Assembly (NCBI RefSeq): GCF_000495915.1 | Contig: NZ_AOFQ01000014.1 | Span: 1 to 41,783 of the forward strand | Length of the DNA: 41,783 bases | Origin: Stutzerimonas chloritidismutans AW-1 | GTDB lineage: Bacteria; Pseudomonadota; Gammaproteobacteria; Pseudomonadales; Pseudomonadaceae | Reading direction: 5' to 3' | In this document: piece after piece, positions 36,658 through 41,783 of the stretch | Numbering within the stretch: the stretch's first letter is position 1 | How the letters are laid out: each line of letters begins with the position of its first letter | Made by a program: the position numbers and the translations under genes | The notes under the pieces: model-generated | Told to the model about the DNA's origin: nothing | Database searches by the model: none | Seen by the model: the letters and a program-made list of their open reading frames with translations, nothing else

Positions 36658-36732
36658 GAGCCGTATGCGGTGAAAGCCGCACGTACGGTTCTTAGGGGGG
36701 GACGGGCCAGTAATGGCCTGTCCCTACCCGAC
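36658..36732 (+). other. Group II intron domains V and VI
   Basis: Domain V is 34 bases: GAGCCGTATGCGG, tetraloop TGAAAG region, CCGCACGTACGGTTC. Domain VI pairs 36,699-36,708 with 36,715-36,724 and GGG with CCC (36,727-36,729), leaving T725 and A726 bulged. A36,726 is seven bases from the 3' end, the standard lariat branch point. Confidence 0.93.
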
Positions 36733-36780
36733 ATTTGGTCGGCCTACCCTGAGCCGCACTCGCTGATCGTTAAGGACATC

Positions 36781-38448
36781 ATGAGCAAGCCCGAGACTCC
36801 CGCCGCTAGCAACTTTCTCCGTCCGATCGTCCAGGCCGACCTGGACTCCGGCAAGCACGCCAAGATCGTCACCCGCTTCCCGCCTGAGCCCAATGGCTAT
36901 CTGCATATCGGCCACGCCAAATCGATCTGCCTGAATTTCGGCCTGGCGAAGGAGTTCGGTGGCGAGTGCAACCTGCGCTTCGATGACACCAACCCGGCCA
37001 AGGAAGACCAGGAGTACATCGACGCCATCAAAAGTGATGTCGAATGGCTGGGCTTTCAGTGGGCGGGCGAGGAGCGCTATGCCTCCAACTATTTCGATCA
37101 GCTGCACGAGTGGGCCGTCCATCTGATCAAGGCGGGTAAGGCCTATGTTTGTGATCTGACGCCTGAGCAGGCCCGCGAGTATCGCGGAAGCCTGACCGAG
37201 CCGGGCAAGAACAGTCCGTTCCGTGAGCGCTCCGTAGAAGAAAACCTCGATCTGTTCGCGTGCATGAAAGCCGGCGAATTCCCGGATGGTGCCCGTGCAC
37301 TGCGGGCGAAGATCGACATGGCTTCGCCCAACATGAACCTGCGCGACCCGATTCTCTATCGCATCCGCCATGCTCACCATCACCAGACCGGTGACAAGTG
37401 GTGCATCTACCCCAGCTACGATTTCACCCATGGTCAGTCGGATGCCATCGAAGGCATCACGCATTCGATCTGTACATTGGAATTCGAGGATCACCGGCCG
37501 CTGTACGAGTGGTTCCTGGCCAACTTGCCGGTGCCGGCGCAGCCGCGTCAGTACGAATTCGCTCGCCTCAACCTGAACTACACCATCACCAGCAAGCGCA
37601 AGCTCAAGCAGCTGGTCGATGAGAAGCACGTGAACGGCTGGGACGATCCGAGGATGTCGACGCTTTCGGGCTTTCGTCGTCGCGGTTACACCCCGGCGTC
37701 GATCCGCAATTTCTGCGACATGATCGGTGTGAATCGCGCCGGTGGCGTCGTCGACATCGGCATGCTGGAGTTCGCCATCCGCGAAGATCTTGATGCCAAT
37801 GCAGCCCGTGCAATGTGCGTGCTCAAGCCGCTCAAGGTGGTGATTACCAACTACCCGGAAGGTCAGGTCGAGAACCTCGAGCTACCGCGCCATCCCAAGC
37901 AGGATATGGGCGTGCGGGTGCTGCCATTCAGCCGGGAACTCTACATCGACGCCGGCGACTTCGAGGAAGTCCCTCCGGCTGGGTTCAAACGCTTGATTCC
38001 GGGCGGCGAAGTGCGCCTGCGCGGCAGCTACGTCATCCGTGCCGATGAAGCCGTGAAGGATGATCAGGGCAATATCGTCGAGCTGCGCTGTTCCTATGAC
38101 GAGAACACCCTCGGCAAGAATCCGGAGGGGCGCAAGGTCAAGGGCGTCATCCACTGGGTGCCGGCCGCCGAGAGCGTCGAGTGCGAGGTGCGTCTGTACG
38201 ATCGCCTGTTCCGCTCGGCCAATCCGGAAAAGGACGAGGAGGGCGGTAGCTTCCTCGACAACATCAATCTGGAGTCGCTGGTTGTGCTCAAGGGGTGCCG
38301 TGCCGAGCCGTCGCTGGCCAGTGCCGAACCTGAAGAGCGGTTCCAGTTTGAACGCGAAGGCTATTTCTGCGCGGACATGAAGGACAGCAAGCCGGGCGCT
38401 CCCGTGTTCAACCGCACCGTCACGCTGCGTGACTCCTGGGGTCAATGA
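36781..38448 (+). CDS. glnS: Glutaminyl-tRNA synthetase
   Basis: 555 aa. Class I synthetase: [16 protein letters not shown] with HIGH (about 34-49), the glutamine site [13 protein letters not shown], and a KMSKS-like SKRKL (about 271-275). The C-terminal beta-barrel anticodon domain is complete. AAGGA precedes the ATG by 4 bases. The start lies 48 bases after the 3' end of the group II intron, so the mRNA probably starts upstream of or within the intron. Followed by cysS with overlapping stop and start. Essential; it charges tRNA-Gln. Confidence 0.96.
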   Translation: MSKPETPAASNFLRPIVQADLDSGKHAKIVTRFPPEPNGYLHIGHAKSICLNFGLAKEFGGECNLRFDDTNPAKEDQEYIDAIKSDVEWLGFQWAGEERYASNYFDQLHEWAVHLIKAGKAYVCDLTPEQAREYRGSLTEPGKNSPFRERSVEENLDLFACMKAGEFPDGARALRAKIDMASPNMNLRDPILYRIRHAHHHQTGDKWCIYPSYDFTHGQSDAIEGITHSICTLEFEDHRPLYEWFLANLPVPAQPRQYEFARLNLNYTITSKRKLKQLVDEKHVNGWDDPRMSTLSGFRRRGYTPASIRNFCDMIGVNRAGGVVDIGMLEFAIREDLDANAARAMCVLKPLKVVITNYPEGQVENLELPRHPKQDMGVRVLPFSRELYIDAGDFEEVPPAGFKRLIPGGEVRLRGSYVIRADEAVKDDQGNIVELRCSYDENTLGKNPEGRKVKGVIHWVPAAESVECEVRLYDRLFRSANPEKDEEGGSFLDNINLESLVVLKGCRAEPSLASAEPEERFQFEREGYFCADMKDSKPGAPVFNRTVTLRDSWGQ

Positions 38449-39833
38449 TGGCGCTGTCGATCTACAACACGCTGACCAAGGCCAAGGAAGCGTTCCGCCC
38501 GCTGGAAGGCAACAAGGTGCGTATGTACGTCTGTGGCATGACGGTCTATGACTTCTGCCACATCGGTCATGCACGGGTGATGGTCGCGTTCGACGTGGTC
38601 ACCCGTTGGCTGCGCCACCGCGGCTACGACGTGACCTACGTGCGTAACATCACCGACATCGACGACAAGATCATCCGCCGTGCCAGCGAGAACGGCGAGC
38701 CGTTCCAGGCGCTGGTCGAGAGAATGATCGCTGCCATGCACGAGGACGAGACCCGCCTCAACGTACTGCGTCCGGATATCGAGCCACGTGCGACTGACCA
38801 TATCGCCGGCATGCACACGATGATCCAGACGCTCATCGACAAGGGCTTCGCCTATGCGCCGGGCAATGGTGATGTCTATTACCGGGTCGGCAAGTTCGTC
38901 GGTTACGGCAAGCTGTCGCGGCGCAAGATCGAGGACCTGAAGATCGGCGCGCGCATCGAGGTCGATGAGGCCAAGGAAGATCCACTGGATTTCGTGCTGT
39001 GGAAGGGCGCCAAGCCAGGTGAGCCGAGCTGGGATTCGCCCTGGGGTGCCGGTCGTCCGGGCTGGCATATCGAATGCTCGGTGATGTCGACCTGCTGCCT
39101 AGGCGAGACCTTCGACATTCATGGCGGTGGTCCGGATCTGGTGTTCCCGCACCACGAGAACGAGATCGCCCAAAGTGAAGCAGCCACTGGCAAGCAGTAC
39201 GCCAATGCCTGGATGCATGCCGGCGCGGTGCGTGTCGATGGCGAGAAGATGTCCAAGAGCCTGGGCAACTTCTTCACCATTCGGGAAGTGCTGGAAAAGT
39301 ACCATCCTGAGGTGGTGCGCTATCTGCTGGTTTCCAGCCACTATCGCAGCCCAATCAACTACTCCGAAGACAGCTTGCGCGAAGCCAAGGGCGCCCTGGA
39401 GCGCTTCTACAACGGCCTCAAGGGCCTGCCTGAGGCGACGCCGGGCGGCGGCGACGAGTTCATCGCGCGCTTCGGCGTGGCGATGGACGACGACTTCAAC
39501 TCGCCGGAAGCCTGCGCGGTGCTGTTCGAGATGATCCGTGAGGTGAACCGTCTGCGTGAGTCAGATCTGGCCGCGGCTGCGGCGCTGGCTGCGCGCCTCA
39601 AGGAATTGGCTGGTGTATTGGGCGTGCTGCAGCTTGAGCCTGAAGCCTTCCTGCAGGCTGGTGCGGCGGGCAAGGTCGATGCCATCGAGGTCGAGGCGTT
39701 GATCGCTGCGCGCCTCACGGCTCGAGCTGAAAAGAACTGGGCCGAATCCGATCGTATCCGTGACCAGCTCACCGCGATGGGGGTGGTGCTGGAGGATGGC
39801 AAAGGCGGAACGACCTGGCGTCTTGCTGAATAG
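38448..39833 (+). CDS. cysS: Cysteinyl-tRNA synthetase
   Basis: 461 aa. Class [16 protein letters not shown] (zinc Cys and HIGH, about 28-42), [11 protein letters not shown] and [13 protein letters not shown] (zinc ligands, about 206-245), KMSKSLGN (about 266-273). The ATG at 38,448 shares a base with the glnS stop (TGATG), and GGGG lies 6 bases upstream; an ATG three bases earlier is too close. Coupled translation with glnS is likely. Ends before a terminator shared with folD. Confidence 0.95.
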   Translation: MALSIYNTLTKAKEAFRPLEGNKVRMYVCGMTVYDFCHIGHARVMVAFDVVTRWLRHRGYDVTYVRNITDIDDKIIRRASENGEPFQALVERMIAAMHEDETRLNVLRPDIEPRATDHIAGMHTMIQTLIDKGFAYAPGNGDVYYRVGKFVGYGKLSRRKIEDLKIGARIEVDEAKEDPLDFVLWKGAKPGEPSWDSPWGAGRPGWHIECSVMSTCCLGETFDIHGGGPDLVFPHHENEIAQSEAATGKQYANAWMHAGAVRVDGEKMSKSLGNFFTIREVLEKYHPEVVRYLLVSSHYRSPINYSEDSLREAKGALERFYNGLKGLPEATPGGGDEFIARFGVAMDDDFNSPEACAVLFEMIREVNRLRESDLAAAAALAARLKELAGVLGVLQLEPEAFLQAGAAGKVDAIEVEALIAARLTARAEKNWAESDRIRDQLTAMGVVLEDGKGGTTWRLAE

Positions 39834-39849
39834 AAGGCACGGCGTAATC

Positions 39850-39879
39850 AAAAACGGCACCGAAAGGTGCCGTTTTTGT
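39850..39879. terminator. Bidirectional terminator between cysS and folD
   Basis: Stem ACGGCACC / GGTGCCGT with loop GAAA, A5 left and T5 right. Confidence 0.9.
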
Positions 39880-39893
39880 TTCACTCGCAGTAG

Positions 39894-40748
39894 TTATCGA
39901 TGCAGATGTTCGGCGGCGTGCAGCGTATTTTCCAGCAGGCAGGCTCGGGTCATCGGACCTACTCCACCCGGAACCGGAGTGATCCAGGCGGCGCGTTCGC
40001 TGGCTGGTCCGAATTCAACGTCGCCCAGCAGGCGCCCGTCGGCCTGACGATTGATGCCCACATCGATGACGATCGCCCCAGGCTTGATCCACTCACCCTT
40101 TACCAGGCCGGTGATACCGGTCGCTACCACGACCAGATCAGCTCGGCGAACGTGCTCTACGAGGTTGCGGGTGAAGCGATGGGTCACGGTGGTGGTACAG
40201 CCAGCCAAGAGCAGTTCCAGCGCCATCGGGCGACCGACAATGTTGGATGCGCCCACGACGACCGCATCCAGACCGTGCAGATCGACACCGGTGCTCTCCA
40301 GCAGCGTGATGATCCCCTTTGGCGTGCAGGGGCGTAGCAGCGGCATGCGTTGCGCGAGACGACCGACGTTATAGGGATGGAAGCCGTCCACATCCTTGTC
40401 CGGACGGATGCGCTCGAGCAATTGCGAGGCATCGAGGTGCTTTGGCAGCGGCAGTTGCACAAGGATGCCGTCGATGGAGGTGTCGTCGTTGAGCTGATCG
40501 ATCAGCGCAAGAAGATCTTCCTGGCGAGTATCGCTCGGCAGGTCATGGGCCACGGAATTGAAGCCCACCTCTTCGCAATCCTTGCGCTTGTGCGCCACGT
40601 AAACCTGGGAGGCTGGGTCGCTGCCCACCAGAATTACGGCGAGGCCGGGAGCGCGAAGCCCTTGGGCGCGGCGTTCGGCAACACGACCGGAGATCTGTTG
40701 GCGAATGTTGGCAGCAATCGTTTTACCGTCGATCAGTTTTGCGGTCAT
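39894..40748 (-). CDS. folD: Methylene-THF dehydrogenase / methenyl-THF cyclohydrolase
   Basis: 284 aa, the family length. Motifs: [13 protein letters not shown] (catalytic Lys of YxxxK, about 50-60), [10 protein letters not shown] (about 98-107), [12 protein letters not shown] and the NADP site [18 protein letters not shown] (about 162-179), then [10 protein letters not shown] near the C-terminus. It interconverts 5,10-methylene-, methenyl- and 10-formyl-THF. Monocistronic, convergent with cysS. Confidence 0.96.
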   Translation of the reverse strand: MTAKLIDGKTIAANIRQQISGRVAERRAQGLRAPGLAVILVGSDPASQVYVAHKRKDCEEVGFNSVAHDLPSDTRQEDLLALIDQLNDDTSIDGILVQLPLPKHLDASQLLERIRPDKDVDGFHPYNVGRLAQRMPLLRPCTPKGIITLLESTGVDLHGLDAVVVGASNIVGRPMALELLLAGCTTTVTHRFTRNLVEHVRRADLVVVATGITGLVKGEWIKPGAIVIDVGINRQADGRLLGDVEFGPASERAAWITPVPGGVGPMTRACLLENTLHAAEHLHR

Positions 40749-40881
40749 GACGCTTGGTTAACCATTGGAGAGGACTTGGAAAGGGCGCGTATTCTCGCAT
40801 GTCGCAGCGATGTGGCAAAGGCGAAGCAGCTACCGGCACCTGTAACTCCTTTATCTAACTGAAATTTTTTTGAATTTGCTG

Positions 40882-40908
40882 TTGACGAGTGTTTGGAGCC
40901 TCTATAAC
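40882..40908 (+). promoter_or_regulatory. Probable promoter of the tRNA operon
   Basis: TTGACG (40,882-40,887) and TATAAC (40,903-40,908) with a short 15-bp spacer. A GC-rich stretch follows the -10, typical of stringently controlled stable-RNA promoters. The remainder of 40,749-41,021 shows no gene. Confidence 0.6.
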
Positions 40909-41021
40909 ATTCGCCCCGCTTGTCGAGCACAGCCTGCTGCTGGGTAAGATGGCTTTCGAAGAGGGTTACTTCTTCAATAGCCGGAGCTTCAAGTCTGCGC
41001 TCCGAACAGAATGCAGATAAA

Positions 41022-41098
41022 GCGCCCGTAGCTCAGCTGGATAGAGCATCCGCCTTCTAAGCGGATGGTCGCAGGTTCGAGTCCTGCCGGGTGCGCCA
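41022..41098 (+). tRNA. tRNA-Arg (anticodon TCT)
   Basis: 77 bases with encoded CCA. Acceptor GCGCCCG/CGGGTGC, anticodon stem TCCGC/GCGGA around loop CTTCTAA, T arm GCAGG TTCGAGT CCTGC. Reads AGA. First tRNA of the operon. Confidence 0.97.
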
Positions 41099-41129
41099 TT
41101 TCGGGCTCTGGCACAAGCAAATGCAATAT

Positions 41130-41206
41130 GGTGGGCGTAGCTCAGTTGGTAGAGCACAGGATTGTGGCTCCTGGTGTCGAGGGTTCGATCCCCTTCGTCC
41201 ACCCCA
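41130..41206 (+). tRNA. tRNA-His (anticodon GTG)
   Basis: 77 bases including the encoded extra 5' G (41,130) opposite C73, typical of tRNA-His, and CCA. Acceptor GTGGGCG/CGTCCAC with one G-U, anticodon loop ATTGTGG. Follows tRNA-Arg by 31 bases. Confidence 0.97.
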
Positions 41207-41216
41207 TATTCCAGAA

Positions 41217-41247
41217 AGCGCCAGGCATTGCCTGGCGTTTTCGTTTA
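41217..41247 (+). terminator. Intrinsic terminator between tRNA-His and tRNA-Leu
   Basis: Stem CGCCAGGCA... with TGCCTGGCG, loop only a few bases, then TTTTCGTTT. It may terminate part of the transcripts or aid 3'-end processing. Confidence 0.7.
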
Positions 41248-41258
41248 AGCCCTGCTTG

Positions 41259-41343
41259 GCGGACGTGGTGAAATTGGTAGACACACCAGATTTAGGTTCT
41301 GGCGCCGCAAGGTGTGAGAGTTCGAGTCTCTCCGTCCGCACCA
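41259..41343 (+). tRNA. tRNA-Leu (anticodon TAG)
   Basis: 85 bases with a long variable arm (class II) and encoded CCA. Acceptor GCGGACG/CGTCCGC, anticodon stem CCAGA/TCTGG around TTTAGGT. Reads CUA-type codons. Last gene of the tRNA operon, followed by a terminator. Its 3' end is a possible island attachment site. Confidence 0.97.
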
Positions 41344-41386
41344 TCTCATGATTTCGAAGCTTTGCAAGAAGAATCGAAAATCTCTG

Positions 41387-41413
41387 AAAGCCCCGTAACA
41401 GGGGCTTTTTTGT
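41387..41413 (+). terminator. Terminator after the tRNA operon
   Basis: Stem AAGCCCC / GGGGCTT with loop GTAACA followed by T6. Confidence 0.9.
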
Positions 41414-41484
41414 GTCTGCTGTTGTAACACGTGAGGCTACGCACGATGCCTTGCAGCGCAGACGGCGGAGGTTGATGGTACTGA

Positions 41485-41778
41485 TCATCCTCGCCGCCAC
41501 AGACGACTCAATCGATGCCATGCGGGGCGTTGTAGCTCAGGTGGTTCAGGCCAGTGGGCCTTCTTGCTTTCGCATTGCACTATGCCGTTGGTACCGAGCC
41601 TCAGGCGCCAGCGCTGGGCCGATGGAAAATGCTCACCGGGATTGGTGTGCAACAGCAGCAGGTTGTAGTCGTGCTGCTTCTCGATGGGGTGGGCTTGAAC
41701 TGAACCTTTGCTGCCATCGCTGGCGGAATCATCTTCGTCGGCCGGGACAAACAATTTGTTGTGGCTCCCCCCGGTCAT
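41485..41778 (-). CDS. Unrecognised ORF reaching the window edge (partial or complete)
   Basis: 97 codons from an ATG at 41,778. The frame stays open to the window edge, so the true start may lie outside. The protein is hydrophilic (DEDDSASDGSKGS, then HDYNLLLLHTNPGEHFPSAQRWRLRLG), without membrane segments or a motif I know. It lies just downstream of tRNA-Leu on the opposite strand, where accessory DNA often integrates. Low confidence that it is a gene; nothing else was seen in 41,414-41,783. Confidence 0.35.
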   Translation of the reverse strand: MTGGSHNKLFVPADEDDSASDGSKGSVQAHPIEKQHDYNLLLLHTNPGEHFPSAQRWRLRLGTNGIVQCESKKAHWPEPPELQRPAWHRLSRLWRRG

Positions 41779-41783
41779 CGCGC

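Larger units (their letters stand above)
33815..36732 (+). mobile_element. Group II intron with RT/maturase/HNH ORF, in the glnS leader
   Basis: 2,918 bases. The 5' end GTGCG fits GUGYG and the 3' end is AC. IBS1 (33,809-33,814, GCTTTG) pairs perfectly with EBS1 CAAAGC, which sits in the 9-base loop of a perfect 8-bp hairpin at 34,494-34,518. The base before EBS1 (T, 34,503) complements the first 3' exon base (A, 36,733), the delta-delta' rule of IIA introns. Domains V (36,658-36,691) and VI with a bulged branch-point A at 36,726 are textbook. Odd: 1,052 bases precede the ORF and EBS1 is at nucleotide 690, about 400 later than in the Lactococcus LtrB intron. An alternative 5' end, GTGTG at 34,290, would give normal spacing but lacks a matching IBS1. 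Confidence 0.85.

Noticed and set aside
34290..36732. Intron 5' end at GTGTG 34,290
   Set aside because: Spacing to EBS1 is more normal, but the upstream bases CCTGGG do not pair with CAAAGC, whereas GCTTTG before 33,815 pairs perfectly. Kept only as an alternative.
41057..41521. Minus-strand frame across the three tRNA genes
   Set aside because: Translated tRNA antisense (typical peptides such as GRRGSNPRHQ); a known false ORF pattern.

Overview
The window looks like a chromosomal segment of a high-GC gamma-proteobacterium of the Pseudomonas stutzeri (Stutzerimonas) type. Evidence: the Pseudomonas lipoprotein OprI, a CysB/CysH pair with the four-cysteine APS-reductase form of CysH, the cmaX-crfX-sigX-oprF neighbourhood (order ppsR, ppsA, rraA, cmaX, crfX, cmpX, sigX, oprF), and a GTAGGGTGGAT-type palindromic repeat that I associate with stutzeri-like genomes. 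No BLAST was possible; species assignment is inference.

Layout. (1) 1-4,600: end of an unidentified Cys-containing gene, L,D-transpeptidase, oprI, a small GNAT-type protein, a DAHP synthase and a ketopantoate-reductase-like gene. (2) 4,700-8,750: sulfur and amino-acid/folate genes cysB, cysH, thrH, pabB. (3) 8,795-11,850: a poorly understood three-gene operon on the minus strand encoding a retropepsin-like protease, a 7TM protein with an inactive transglutaminase domain, and an ATP-grasp ligase. (4) 12,030-18,931: the methylcitrate (propionate) operon gntR-prpB-prpC-acnD-prpF, without prpD, with a likely autoregulatory operator pair and an internal 13-bp hairpin. (5) 19,024-22,366: divergent ppsR and ppsA; the pyruvate made by the methylcitrate cycle can be raised to PEP here. 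(6) 22,532-26,989: rraA, cmaX, crfX, cmpX, sigX, oprF, an envelope and stress block. (7) 27,261-33,660: acnB with a long structured leader, a DUF1289 protein, a tandem universal stress protein, miaE, and lpxH-ppiB. (8) 33,815-36,732: a complete-looking group II intron encoding an RT/maturase/HNH protein, inserted in the sense direction between the likely glnS promoter and glnS. (9) 36,781-40,748: glnS-cysS and convergent folD. (10) 41,022-41,343: tRNA-Arg(TCT), tRNA-His(GTG), tRNA-Leu(TAG), followed by a terminator and an unrecognised minus-strand ORF that runs to the window edge.

Most of the window is ordinary core genome. The points most worth a second look are the group II intron in the leader of the essential glnS gene, with an abnormally long 5' part that begins with a hairpin covering its own 5' end; the roughly 195-nt acnB leader closed by a perfect 16-bp long-range stem; the retropepsin/7TM/ATP-grasp operon; and the twin TGTCGACA operators at the start of the propionate operon, one of which abuts a start codon with no ribosome binding site.
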